Below, piece by piece: positions 17,552-29,049 of a DNA stretch of 64,000 nt; position 1 is the first letter of the stretch; every line of letters starts with the position of its first letter. Both the position numbers and the translations under genes were made by a program. The DNA comes from Kiritimatiellia bacterium (lineage in GTDB: Bacteria; Verrucomicrobiota; Kiritimatiellia; CAIQIC01; JAGNIJ01): contig JAGNIJ010000001.1 of NCBI GenBank assembly GCA_018001225.1, positions 219,384 through 283,383 of the forward strand. Reading direction: 5' to 3'. The notes below the pieces were generated by a model that worked only from the letters and a program-made list of their open reading frames with translations, had not been told where the DNA came from and made no database searches.

Positions 17552-17575
17552 CCCCCGCCAGCTTGTCCGGCGGGT
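17552..17575. repeat. GCTTGTCC hairpin, family of the 40.7 and 62.5 kb copies
   Basis: CCCGCC and GGCGGG flank the core AGCTTGTCC directly after the RND gene. The same core, CGGCTTGTCCGGC or GGGCTTGTCCCG, is at the heart of hairpins at 40689 and 62543, so these are members of one dispersed palindrome family. It may also end transcription of the pump operon. Confidence 0.5.
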
Positions 17576-17615
17576 GAATCAGTTGGGCGGTTGACGGACG
17601 GCAGCCCCCGCTTGC

Positions 17616-17633
17616 TTTTCCAATGATTGTAAA
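17616..17633. repeat. degenerate copy of the TTTTCCAA-n3-TTGGAAAA palindrome
   Basis: TTTTCCAATGATTGTAAA differs at one position from a perfect TTTTCCAA-TGA-TTGGAAA. It belongs to the family seen three times at 28.9 kb and twice inside a gene at 39.4 kb. Confidence 0.4.
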
Positions 17634-17636
17634 CCG

Positions 17637-17666
17637 CTTCACGGCCGTGAAGTTGTTTGTTACAAT
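17637..17666 (+). promoter_or_regulatory. promoter of the FHA gene with a 16-bp perfect palindrome over the -35
   Basis: CTTCACGGCCGTGAAG (17637-17652) is a perfect palindrome. Within it TTCACG serves as a -35 (4 of 6), 17 bp from TACAAT (17661-17666, 5 of 6). A dimeric repressor at the palindrome would block this promoter. The leader to ATG 17759 is about 85 nt. Confidence 0.45.
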
Positions 17667-17758
17667 GCAGAGCCAGGCGGACGGGGCGGCACAAACGGAT
17701 TGACGCTTCCCGGGCTCTCGGCGAGACTGCCGGACGCCCCCAGGACGGGGCCAGCGCC

Positions 17759-19474
17759 ATGTACGCCTTGCACATTCTTTCCGGGCCCTGGAAGGGCAAG
17801 CGGGTGACCGTGCGCGAACCGAACCTCGTGATCGGCCGCGACGCGGAGTGCCACCTGCGCCTGCCCGACGACGAGATTTCCCGGAAGCACGCCGTGATCG
17901 AGGAGCGGCCGGACGGCCTCACCATCCGCGACCTGGGCTCGCTCAACGGCTTCCAGGTCCACCAGCAGACCGTGCGGGAGGCCCGGCTGCAGGATGGCGC
18001 CCTCCTTGAAATTGGACGGACGCGCCTGCAGTTCCGCGTCGCCACGGCGCAGGCCGGGCCCTCCCGCCGCAGGGTCGGCTGGCTGCAGGGCTGGACCGCG
18101 GTCGCCGTGGCCGCCGTGCTGATCGGCCAACTGCTGCTTCTGGTTGCGCTGTCCATGCGGGGCATGGAGCTGCTGTCCGTGGTGGAGAAGACGATCACGA
18201 TCAAGGACCGCTTCACGGGCCCGCGTCCCGCGGCCACCGGCGACGTTCTGCTCGCCGAGGCCCGGGCCATCGCCGAGGAACCCGTGGCGGCCCCGGAGCC
18301 CGGCCCCGTCAGCAACGAACTCACCCGGCTTCGGGCCGACGTGGAGGACCTGCGCCGGCAGGTGGCCGAGGCCGCCGCGCCCGTGGCGCCTCCCGTCCTC
18401 CCGCCGGAAGAGCCTCCACCCGTTATCGAGCCCCCGGCGGCCGTCGAGCCCGTGCCGGAAGCGGTTCCGGCGATAGAACCGACGCCCGCTCCGGAGCTGA
18501 TTCCCGAACCGGCGCCGCCGGAAGACCCGCTGATTCAGCGCGCCAAGGCCATGCTCGGCGAGGCGGCGGCGGAAATTCAGAAGGTCAATTTTCTCGAGGC
18601 CGACCAGATGCTGGAGCGCATCCAGATCATGGCTCCGGATTTCCTGCCGGCGTACATCGAGCGGTCGCGGCTCTACGAGCAGCGCGGCCTGCTGAACAAG
18701 GCCGGCGAGCAGTGGGCCATCGTCCTCCAGAAAAGCATCGGCACGCCGCTGTACGAGCAGGCCGCCGCCGAACGCATCCGGCTGGCCCGGGCCGCCGCCG
18801 CCGTGCCTCCGCCCGCGACGCCGTCCCGGCGCGCGGAATCGGCCGTCCCGGAGCGCCGGCTGCCGCGCCGCATCCGGATCGCTTCGATGGAGCAGGAAAA
18901 GCTGCCCACCTCCGAAGGGTACGAGGAAATGCGCCTGCTTCGCGTCGCCGTCCGCTCCGTGGCCAGCGAGCGCCAGCTCGATCCCGACGACATCCGCATC
19001 GCCGTCACGTTCTTCGACGAGGAACTGACCTCCCGGGAAATCGTGCCGACCTCGGCGACGGTCCCGCGCAGCCCGTTGCCGGTCGTCAGCGAGGGCGCAT
19101 CCGGCGCGCCCTACACGGTCACCGCCACGTACATGCTCCCAGCCGGCAGGAGGGCGGAGGACGAGAAGGCCACGGGCAAGCGGCTCCGTTACTACGGCTT
19201 TGCCGTGCGGGTCTATTACCGCGAGGAGTTGCAGGACGAAGGGGCGAGGCCCAAGTCGCTGCTGGAAAAGGTCCGGACCCTTCCCACGCCGTTCCACTCG
19301 CCCTCCGCGGCCGCTCCCGCGGCCCCGGTGGCGGTCACGAACGCACCGGCGCCGCTCCCGGCCCTGGAGCCGGATACACCGCCCGCCGCGAAAACCCAGA
19401 GCCGGTCCAGGACAAAAAAGCCGGCCCCGAAACCCGCGCCGCCCTCGGACGCGGACGAACCGGTCGGGCGGTGA
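17759..19474 (+). CDS. FHA-domain membrane protein with TPR-like and Pro-rich regions
   Basis: The protein has 571 residues. The FHA domain is at about 3-95 with the phosphothreonine-binding residues in place: VIGRDAECHLRLPDDEISRKHA (Gly-Arg, Ser-Arg-Lys-His) and DLGSLNGFQV. One transmembrane helix follows (about 113-135, AVAAVLIGQLLLLVAL), then a coiled coil (ELTRLRADVEDLRRQV), a Pro/Glu-rich stretch, a TPR-like helical region (about 260-350, FLEADQMLERIQIMAPDFLPAYIER) and a C-terminal beta-rich domain, ending in a basic Pro/Lys tail. FHA domains recognise phospho-threonine on partner proteins, so it probably senses a Ser/Thr kinase signal at the membrane. No kinase is encoded beside it. Confidence 0.8.
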   Translation: MYALHILSGPWKGKRVTVREPNLVIGRDAECHLRLPDDEISRKHAVIEERPDGLTIRDLGSLNGFQVHQQTVREARLQDGALLEIGRTRLQFRVATAQAGPSRRRVGWLQGWTAVAVAAVLIGQLLLLVALSMRGMELLSVVEKTITIKDRFTGPRPAATGDVLLAEARAIAEEPVAAPEPGPVSNELTRLRADVEDLRRQVAEAAAPVAPPVLPPEEPPPVIEPPAAVEPVPEAVPAIEPTPAPELIPEPAPPEDPLIQRAKAMLGEAAAEIQKVNFLEADQMLERIQIMAPDFLPAYIERSRLYEQRGLLNKAGEQWAIVLQKSIGTPLYEQAAAERIRLARAAAAVPPPATPSRRAESAVPERRLPRRIRIASMEQEKLPTSEGYEEMRLLRVAVRSVASERQLDPDDIRIAVTFFDEELTSREIVPTSATVPRSPLPVVSEGASGAPYTVTATYMLPAGRRAEDEKATGKRLRYYGFAVRVYYREELQDEGARPKSLLEKVRTLPTPFHSPSAAAPAAPVAVTNAPAPLPALEPDTPPAAKTQSRSRTKKPAPKPAPPSDADEPVGR

Positions 19475-19494
19475 CCGTCCTCCGGCCCCGCTTT

Positions 19495-19516
19495 CTCCGG
19501 CGACAGAGCGCCGGAG
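19495..19516. repeat. CTCCGGCG hairpin, repeat also at 36934
   Basis: CTCCGGCG-acagag-CGCCGGAG is a perfect 8-bp stem 20 bp after the FHA gene. Read on the minus strand it is CTGTAG-CTCCGGCG-CTCTGT-CGCCGGAG, nearly identical to CTGTAG-TTCCGGCG-CTCTGC-CGCCGGAA at 36929-36955. It probably helps terminate the FHA transcript. The remaining part of this 287-bp convergent gap contains only the repeat at 19646 and no gene. Confidence 0.6.
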
Positions 19517-19645
19517 CTACAGCAGCAAATAGTCAATGACTGTCGTTCCGCGCGTCAGGATCTTCGACCCTATGCAATGCCGCGCAGGTTCTCCTTGGCC
19601 GTCGCTCCAGGCGAGAAATCTATCTGCATCGTATAGATAGCGTTA

Positions 19646-19672
19646 TGGAGGGCGAGCGTCCACGCGAGCCGC
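19646..19672. repeat. GGAGGGCGAGCGTCC dispersed repeat
   Basis: The reverse complement, GGCTCGCGTGGACGCTCGCC, reappears with one base missing at 43531-43554, inside the end of holA. Two copies in 64 kb with this identity indicate a dispersed element. Confidence 0.55.
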
Positions 19673-19761
19673 AAAGACAGCGCCGGGCGCAGTGATTGCT
19701 CGAGTGACCGCAATCCTTACGCGCGGATTCTGGCTCCGCCGGCGGAAAAATCCTGGTTCGC

Positions 19762-22700
19762 TTATTCGCGGCCCGTCCGGATGCGGTAGAACCGCTGCTC
19801 GACGCCGGGGATGACATCCGTCCACACGTTGACCGGCGGGAGGCCGGGCAGGTTGGTGGCGGGCAGCAGCGGCGCGAACTCGTTCATCAGGTTGGTGGTG
19901 AACATGACGGTGTAGTACCGGCCCGTCACGCTCTGCCAGCGCACGAGGTAGCCGCCCGAGTGGCCGTCCGTCGTCAACTGGCTGGCCCGCAGCACGCTGC
20001 CGGTGTCCTTCGGGCCCGTGCCGGCGAGGAACTCGTCGCCGTCGGGCGCGCCGTCCTGGTCCCAGTCTGAAGACCCGTGTGCGGCGGTCAGGTTGCCGAA
20101 GTGCGCCTGCTCCCAGGCGTCGTCCATGCCGTCGGCGTCGGTATCCACGAAGCCGGAGAGGCGGGTGACGGTGACCGTGTCGGCGTACCAGGTCCCCGCG
20201 GAAGCCGCGCCGGGCCGGGTGACCCGCAGGTCGTTGAAGAACACGTCGTAGTCGCTGCCGCTGCCGGCGCTGTAGTTCCAGACGCGGAAGCGCGCGAGGG
20301 TCTTGTCCGCCAGGTTCTCGATGCTGCCTGTGATCGTGCGCGTCGAACTGCCGTAGGGCAGGATCTGCACGGAATAGGCGTTCGTCGCCGTGAGCCGGAA
20401 GCTGATCTCCAGCCCGGCGCCCGTCCAGCCGATATCCGTGGTATTGCCGGTGATGCTGTAGTTCGTGTCGCCGCCGTTGAAGAAGAACTGCCACAGCGTC
20501 TCGCCGCCGGCGTTCTGCAGCGCGACGCCCGCGCCGCGCCCGGAGTCAATGTAGCCGTTCTCGAACTTCACGGAAAATACGTCCGCCGTGGTCAGGGCCG
20601 AGTTGAACGAGCGTTTGGCCTCGGAGAGCTGCCCGTTGTTCGCGTACAGGCCCCAGGCCTTGGTCCCGATGTTGCACTGCGGGGCGTTGCTGCAGACGAA
20701 CGCGCCGGCCTGGTTGACGTCGCTCGTGCTGGTGTACATGGACCACGCCGCGAAGCCGGTCCCGGCGTTCTGGTTGTTCGTCCAGCCCGTGTTGTAGGCC
20801 GTCGCCGAGGCGCTGTCGACGGCCGTCGTGGTCGTACCCGACACCGGCTGGTTCGTGCCGGCGACGACGATGACGTTGGCACCCTGGGCCAGCGGGATGC
20901 CGGCGGCGGACCAGGACGAACCGGCGGCGCAGGTCCCGCTGCCGCCGGTCAGGCTGTTGCTCCAGCGCAGCCAGCCCGTGATCGCCTCCTCCGCGAGGCC
21001 GGACACGGTGGCGTTGGTCGTGTCCGCGCCGACCGTCACGTTCGTCGCCGGGGTGGTGATGACCAGGCCCGTGATGTCGTCGCACCCGGCCACCGTCACC
21101 TTCCAGTCCAGTTCGTTGTTGTTGTCCCACGTGCCCGAGCCGTTGTTGAACACGCAGTTGATCTCGTAGGTGCCGACCGGCGCGGAATACGTGTATTCCC
21201 AGACGCCGCCGCCCAGCGAGGTCATGGCCGGGTCCGGGTCGATCACATCCTGCCAGTCGTTGTGCCCGACGTGGATGTACACCGGCTGCGCGGTCTTCAG
21301 GGGCCCGTCGTTGGGCGTGTACGTGATGGTCACGTCCACGCAGCCGTTCGGGGCGGGCGGATCGAAGGCCGCCGTGGACACGTTGGTGCCCGAGCCGCCG
21401 CCGTTGGTGCCGCAGTTGGAAACCGCCACGCTCCAGTTCTGCCCGCCGTTGTTGTCCCAGACGCCCGAGCCGTTGTTAAAGCAGGCGTTGATGAGCTCCG
21501 TGTTGGTCGGCGTGGTGTAGATGTAGGTCCAGTAGTCGCCCGAGCTGGTCATCGCCGGGTCGGGCGTGATCGTGTCCTGCCAGTCGTCATGGCCGACGTG
21601 GATATACACCTGCCCCGCGCCGAGCGGGCTGCCGGACTTCTTGTACTTGATCGTCACCGGGTTGCAGCCGTCGGGCGAGGCGGGATCGAACTCGACGTAC
21701 GGCCCCGTGCCGCCGCCCGTGCTCTCGCCGACCCAGACGTGGAAGATGTCGCTGCGGTTGGTGTTGCCCTTGGTGTCCACGGCCTCGACGAAATAATCGA
21801 TCATCGCGTCGTGCTGGCCGGCGATGGTCCCCAGGTAGCGCTGCGCGCGGTTGGCCGGGTCGGGCACGTTCGGGCCCTTGACCGACGGCCACCAGGAGGC
21901 GGTCATCGTCGCGTTGCTCCACGCGGTGACCTTCGCCGCGTTGTGGGCGTACACCTCGTTGTCGATCTCGTTCACCGGGTTGACCCCGTCGAGGTCCACG
22001 CGCCAGCAGAGCTTGACCGAAGACAAGCTGCTGACGTCGTCCACGAACGTCCACACGTCGAAATCGGACGAGGCGTTGGAGGACTCGTTCCACATCTTGC
22101 CGCCGGGATTGTAGGGCAGGCGCTGCGGCGGGAAGATGCTCGGCCCGACGGTGTCGGATCCGGGATGCCGGGCGATAACCTTGTTGGCCTCGGTAATGGC
22201 CATGTTGACCGCGCGCGTGGCGTTGCCGTCCCAAGGGTTGTTCCGGTCGTAGTCCCAGTACCAGTAGCAGGAAGTCTCGGCGTTCAGGTAGTAGTGCCAG
22301 GCCTTGGCGGTGTCGCTGCCGATGCCCCACTCGACGTCGTTCATCGTGTAGCCGCTTTCCAGGGCCTCCGCCGTCAGGACCCGGTTGATCCCGGCGACGA
22401 GGACGGACCACGAGTACATGTCCGGCATCTCGCCGCTGCGGTCCTCGTAGGAGAGCCATTTCTCGAAGTACGGCGTGCCGCCGTCGATACCGACCCAGCT
22501 CCCGGGCTCGACGTGGATGATGTCGTTCGTGTCCGGCGGGTAGAGCGAGAGGTAATCCTGCACGGAGGTGTGATCGAAATCGGCGTTGGCCTGGCACATG
22601 GAGAGGAAGTTGCCGTGCTGGCCGTTCCACGCGTCGGAGTTCTTCATGCCGTAGTTGTCGCCGTCGCTGTGGCACAGGATCAGCATGGGCTTGGCCGCGT

Positions 22701-23631
22701 TGTTGTTCTTGGCCACGTGCGAGCCCCAGACGTTCTCCGGCTTGAAGGCCCCGTACCCGCCGCGCCCGTTCTCGTTGCCCTCGTAGCGGCCCGCGGGCAC
22801 GGCGATGATCTTCTTCCGCGCGCCGGTCCAGGGATCGACATGTTGCACATAGTGCGGCTGGTAGGCCCACGGGGCGAGGACCTGGGTCGGGGCCCAGATG
22901 TTCTGGAGCTGGACCCACTCGCTGTTCAGGGCCGTGGAGCCGGGATTGTTCACGTCCGCCTTGTTCGGGCGGCAGGAACTGCCGTCGTTCCACGGGAAGT
23001 CCGGCACGGTGCGGAAGAGGTGGCCGTTGTCCACGATCACCCACTCCATCCCCTCCTCGACGAGCGCGGGGATGATCCACTCCGCGAACGCGCACTCCGG
23101 CGGCCAGAAGCCCTTCGAGTACTGCCCGCCGGTGTCCCACACATCCTTGTACTGCTCCTTGTGCAGGCGGATCTGCATGACCATGGCTTCCTTGCTCGTC
23201 AGCGGCATCAGGCTGTGGTGAAAAGGAATGCCGACCAGGTCGAGGCGTGGATTGTTGAGCGAGGTCTTCAGGCCGTTGCGCGCCCAGCGGTAATTGCCGA
23301 CCCACGAGTTGTAGCCCCAGAGGTTGTTGTTGTTCTCCGCGAGCGAGCCGGAGTAGCTCACCTGCGCGCCGGCGTGGGCCATGCCCCGGTCCGCGCCCTG
23401 CTGCACCGCGTCCTTCGGCCAGTTCCGGTACGCGTTGTACCGGTCGCCGTCCCACACGCCCGGCACGCTGAAATTGAATTCGGTGGTGTCGTTGACGCTC
23501 TTGTAGGGATAATAGATCGGCTGGTGCATGTGCCACAGGTAGGTCACGTGAAAGGGCACGGCGGAACATACCGCTCCGAGCGCGAGCAGCAGCGAAAGCG
23601 ACAGGAAAAGGCCGGACTTGTTTTTGCGCAT
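19762..23631 (-). CDS. large secreted GH57-family alpha-glucanase/amylase with CBM25-like modules
   Basis: The protein has 1289 residues. ATG 23631 has GGGGAG 9 bp upstream and starts a signal peptide (MRKNKSGLFLSLSLLLALGAVCS). The N-terminal half is a GH57-type catalytic domain: motif 1 YLWHMHQPIYYP, the region FWPPECAFAEWIIPAL with the likely nucleophile Glu, and HSDGDNYG further on. Two tandem modules of about 90 residues (VYIHVGHDDWQDTITPDPAM; VYIHVGHNDWQDVIDPDPAM, each ending NNGSGVWDNN) resemble CBM25 starch-binding domains. A further beta-sandwich, a TSP3-like acidic element (DTDADGMDDAWEQAHFGNL) and the recurrent C-terminal module (RFYRIRTGRE) follow. It is an exported enzyme acting on starch or a related alpha-glucan. 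The exact bond specificity is not certain. Confidence 0.85.
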   Translation of the reverse strand: MRKNKSGLFLSLSLLLALGAVCSAVPFHVTYLWHMHQPIYYPYKSVNDTTEFNFSVPGVWDGDRYNAYRNWPKDAVQQGADRGMAHAGAQVSYSGSLAENNNNLWGYNSWVGNYRWARNGLKTSLNNPRLDLVGIPFHHSLMPLTSKEAMVMQIRLHKEQYKDVWDTGGQYSKGFWPPECAFAEWIIPALVEEGMEWVIVDNGHLFRTVPDFPWNDGSSCRPNKADVNNPGSTALNSEWVQLQNIWAPTQVLAPWAYQPHYVQHVDPWTGARKKIIAVPAGRYEGNENGRGGYGAFKPENVWGSHVAKNNNAAKPMLILCHSDGDNYGMKNSDAWNGQHGNFLSMCQANADFDHTSVQDYLSLYPPDTNDIIHVEPGSWVGIDGGTPYFEKWLSYEDRSGEMPDMYSWSVLVAGINRVLTAEALESGYTMNDVEWGIGSDTAKAWHYYLNAETSCYWYWDYDRNNPWDGNATRAVNMAITEANKVIARHPGSDTVGPSIFPPQRLPYNPGGKMWNESSNASSDFDVWTFVDDVSSLSSVKLCWRVDLDGVNPVNEIDNEVYAHNAAKVTAWSNATMTASWWPSVKGPNVPDPANRAQRYLGTIAGQHDAMIDYFVEAVDTKGNTNRSDIFHVWVGESTGGGTGPYVEFDPASPDGCNPVTIKYKKSGSPLGAGQVYIHVGHDDWQDTITPDPAMTSSGDYWTYIYTTPTNTELINACFNNGSGVWDNNGGQNWSVAVSNCGTNGGGSGTNVSTAAFDPPAPNGCVDVTITYTPNDGPLKTAQPVYIHVGHNDWQDVIDPDPAMTSLGGGVWEYTYSAPVGTYEINCVFNNGSGTWDNNNELDWKVTVAGCDDITGLVITTPATNVTVGADTTNATVSGLAEEAITGWLRWSNSLTGGSGTCAAGSSWSAAGIPLAQGANVIVVAGTNQPVSGTTTTAVDSASATAYNTGWTNNQNAGTGFAAWSMYTSTSDVNQAGAFVCSNAPQCNIGTKAWGLYANNGQLSEAKRSFNSALTTADVFSVKFENGYIDSGRGAGVALQNAGGETLWQFFFNGGDTNYSITGNTTDIGWTGAGLEISFRLTATNAYSVQILPYGSSTRTITGSIENLADKTLARFRVWNYSAGSGSDYDVFFNDLRVTRPGAASAGTWYADTVTVTRLSGFVDTDADGMDDAWEQAHFGNLTAAHGSSDWDQDGAPDGDEFLAGTGPKDTGSVLRASQLTTDGHSGGYLVRWQSVTGRYYTVMFTTNLMNEFAPLLPATNLPGLPPVNVWTDVIPGVEQRFYRIRTGRE

Positions 23632-23685
23632 GATATTGAACTCCCCGAAATGTTGATTCGCGTCCACTCGCGGCGACGTTAGCGT

Positions 23686-23724
23686 ATGATTACCCCCTTG
23701 CCGGAAACCTGTAAAGCGCTTTAC
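23686..23724 (-). promoter_or_regulatory. LacI-family-like operator overlapping the -35 of the GH57 gene
   Basis: GTAAAGCGCTTTAC (23711-23724) is a perfect 14-bp palindrome with a central CG, the hallmark of LacI/GalR/CcpA-type operators. On the minus strand its right arm provides TTTACA, a 5-of-6 match to a -35, followed 18 bp later by AATCAT (plus 23686-23691). Binding there would repress the amylase gene. The sequence closely resembles maltose-regulator and catabolite operators; no LacI-family gene is in the window. Confidence 0.5.
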
Positions 23725-23886
23725 CCGCGCGGGGCTGGGCGCCGCCACCGGGGGGGCTAAGACAAGGACAGCCGTTCTCACTTTGGCGCTTTTCCGGGAG
23801 CGTCGCGGTCGTGGCCCCCGCTGGACTTTCAACGGCCGCCCGCGGTACCGCAGGCGCTACGAGCCTGCTGTTCAGCCCAAGGTGCG

Positions 23887-23922
23887 AAAAAAAAGGCGAG
23901 GGGCGATAAAGCCCCCCGCCTT
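23887..23922 (-). terminator. intrinsic terminator of the PFOR operon
   Basis: Reading the minus strand after the ferredoxin stop: AAGGCGGGGGGC-TTTAT-CGCCCCTCGCCTT followed by a run of eight T. Stem, short loop and T-tract are all present. It is the clearest rho-independent terminator in the window. Confidence 0.92.
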
Positions 23923-23944
23923 CACGGAGCCGCGCCGTGGCGGC

Positions 23945-24133
23945 TCACTCGACCTTGATGCACTCGACCGGGCAGTTGGCGGCCGCTTCCTGGGCGGCGT
24001 CCTCGGAGCCGGCGGGCACGCTGTCGCCCTTGGCCTTGGCGATGTTGTCGTCGCCCATCTCGAAGACGTCCGGGGCGGTGGTCACGCACAGCTCGCAGCC
24101 GGTGCAGAGGTCCTTGTCGATCGTCGCTTTCAT
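23945..24133 (-). CDS. [4Fe-4S] ferredoxin
   Basis: The protein has 62 residues with ATG 24133 behind AAAGGAG. It is a single-cluster ferredoxin of the Desulfovibrio/Pyrococcus type: CxxCxxC in DLCTGCELCV and the fourth Cys in AANCPVECIKV. It is acidic, as expected for an electron carrier. Downstream in the operon of pyruvate:ferredoxin oxidoreductase, it is the natural electron acceptor of that enzyme and could equally serve the DHOD-like protein between them. The last gene of the operon, it is closed by the terminator at 23887-23922. Confidence 0.93.
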   Translation of the reverse strand: MKATIDKDLCTGCELCVTTAPDVFEMGDDNIAKAKGDSVPAGSEDAAQEAAANCPVECIKVE

Positions 24134-24156
24134 GGGTTTCTCCTTTGGTGGCCGGA

Positions 24157-25164
24157 TCAGGTCATCCGGTATTCGCTCTTGTACTTCTCCAGAATCTTGA
24201 TGTAGTTCGCGCGCTCGAAGGCCGACGGGTCGGCGACGGTCTTCTGGCTCAAGAGGCCCTTCATCTGCCGGACGGACTCGTACTCGTTTTCCTCCAGCCA
24301 GTTGTCCAGGTCTTCGACCAGCGTGGTCAGGTGGCGGAGCCCTTTCTTCAGCAGCGCGGCGGTCGTCATCACCACGTCCGCGCCGGCGAGCAGGTACTTG
24401 ACCGCCTCGCGCGCGCCGTGCACGCCCGTGGTCGCCGCCAGCGAGGCCTTGATTCGCCCGTGCAGGATCGCGATCCAGCGCAGGGGCAGCCGGATGTCCT
24501 CCGGCGTGCTCAAGTTCAGCGTCGAGGCCACGGTCATGTTCTCCAGGTCCAGGTCCGGCTGGTAGAACCGGTTGAAGAGCACCAGCGCGTCCGCGCCGGC
24601 CTGGTCGAACTGGTGGGCCATGTTGGCCAGCGAGCTGAAATACGGCCCGATCTTCAGCGCGACCGGGATCGTGACGGCGGATTTGACCGCCTTCAGGATG
24701 TCCAGGTACTCCTGCTCGACGGCGGCCCCCGTGAGCTTCGGGTCCGTCGGGATGTAGTACACGTTCAGCTCCAGCCCCTTCGCCCCCGCCTCCTGGATCC
24801 TCCGCGCGTACGAAATCCAGCCCTCGTGCGTCACGCCGTTCAGGCTGCCGATGATCGGGATGTCCGTCGCGTCGGCGGCCTTGCGGATCAACTCCAGGTA
24901 GGCGTCCGGCCCGACGTGGTAGTCGCCGCCCGCGGGGAAGTACGAGAGCGATTCGGCGAAGCTCTCGGTCCCGGCGGCGAGCCGGTCGTCGATCTGCTGC
25001 TCCTCCTGCCGGACCTGCTCCTCGAAGATGGAGAACATGACCACGGCGGCGGCGCCGGCGTCCTCCATCTGCCGGATCTTGTCCACGCTCTCCGAAACGG
25101 GCGCGGCGGACGGCACGAGCGGGTTCTTCAGGCTCATGCCCATGTAGGTGGTGCTCAAGTCCAT
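24157..25164 (-). CDS. dihydroorotate dehydrogenase-like flavoprotein
   Basis: The protein has 335 residues and is a (beta/alpha)8 barrel of the DHOD family. It has the class-1-like N-terminus STTYMGMSLKNPLVPSAAPV, the strand IPIIGSLNG, VALKIGPYFSSL for the FMN-lysine strand, and the phosphate-binding GVHGAREAVKYLLAGADVV. It lies 18 bp downstream of nifJ and 23 bp upstream of the ferredoxin, so it is co-transcribed with them. Proteins annotated only as dihydroorotate dehydrogenase-like are often found beside PFOR. The position suggests a ferredoxin-linked flavoenzyme, not the pyrimidine-pathway DHOD. The substrate is unknown. No pyrimidine genes are nearby. Confidence 0.82.
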   Translation of the reverse strand: MDLSTTYMGMSLKNPLVPSAAPVSESVDKIRQMEDAGAAAVVMFSIFEEQVRQEEQQIDDRLAAGTESFAESLSYFPAGGDYHVGPDAYLELIRKAADATDIPIIGSLNGVTHEGWISYARRIQEAGAKGLELNVYYIPTDPKLTGAAVEQEYLDILKAVKSAVTIPVALKIGPYFSSLANMAHQFDQAGADALVLFNRFYQPDLDLENMTVASTLNLSTPEDIRLPLRWIAILHGRIKASLAATTGVHGAREAVKYLLAGADVVMTTAALLKKGLRHLTTLVEDLDNWLEENEYESVRQMKGLLSQKTVADPSAFERANYIKILEKYKSEYRMT

Positions 25165-25182
25165 GGCGTGTTCCTTTCCTTC

Positions 25183-28749
<3,567 letters not shown>

Positions 28750-28881
28750 CTTTACACTTCTCCGTTTCCTGGCTGCGCGTGAAAGTCTTCGGAATTGAAG
28801 ATTTCAGGACAAAAAAACGGTGTACCACTACCACGAAGCCCGGCCCCGGCGCAAGAACCGACTTGGCTTTTTTTAAGATTG

Positions 28882-28913
28882 AACCACGGAGAACACAGAG
28901 GACGCGGAGGAGG
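28882..28913. repeat. ACCACGGAGAACACAGAGG dispersed repeat
   Basis: AACCACGGAGAACACAGAGG and the following GACGCGGAGG are short A/G-rich near-tandem units. This motif is recalled as dispersed in many bacterial genomes. It is the first of three different repeat types packed into the 300-bp gap between nifJ and dus; no gene is present in that gap. Confidence 0.5.
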
Positions 28914-28924
28914 CCGGGAAAAGG

Positions 28925-29005
28925 TTTTTCCAAACATTGGAAAAAAAGAGCGCAATTTTTCCAAACATTGGAAAAAATAGGCAAAAAGTTTCCAAGCATT
29001 GGAAA
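28925..29005. repeat. three tandem TTTTTCCAA-ACA-TTGGAAAAA palindromes
   Basis: Two identical 21-bp palindromes (28925-28945 and 28956-28976) and a variant with G (28989-29005) are spaced 31-33 bp apart. Both intervening segments are A-rich. Similar palindromes occur at 17616, 39410 and 39445. The spacing puts successive copies on the same helix face, which would favour cooperative protein binding; alternatively they are mobile REP-like sequences. Confidence 0.7.
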
Positions 29006-29013
29006 ATCCGCTT

Positions 29014-29042
29014 CTGAACCCTGAACCCTGAACCCTGAACCC
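29014..29042. repeat. CTGAACC heptamer tandem repeat before dus
   Basis: Four consecutive CTGAACC units end 8 bp before the dus start codon. The same heptamer arrays, partly decayed, immediately precede kdsB (46811-46833) and kdsA (47766-47790). Confidence 0.7.
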
Positions 29043-29049
29043 TCCCCCC

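Noticed and set aside
19522..19645. tRNA or small RNA gene in the convergent gap after the FHA gene
   Set aside because: A short stem (CTATCT/AGATAG) is present but no cloverleaf, T-loop consensus or promoter could be made out.
20077..23682. Plus-strand open frame of 1201 codons opposite the GH57 gene
   Set aside because: The minus strand encodes a signal peptide, GH57 motifs and binding modules. The plus frame has no recognisable domain.
28925..29042. CRISPR array
   Set aside because: Repeats are palindromes of 17-21 bp with short A-rich spacers of about 10-13 bp and heptamer tandem units. There is no repeat/spacer structure of CRISPR length and no cas gene.
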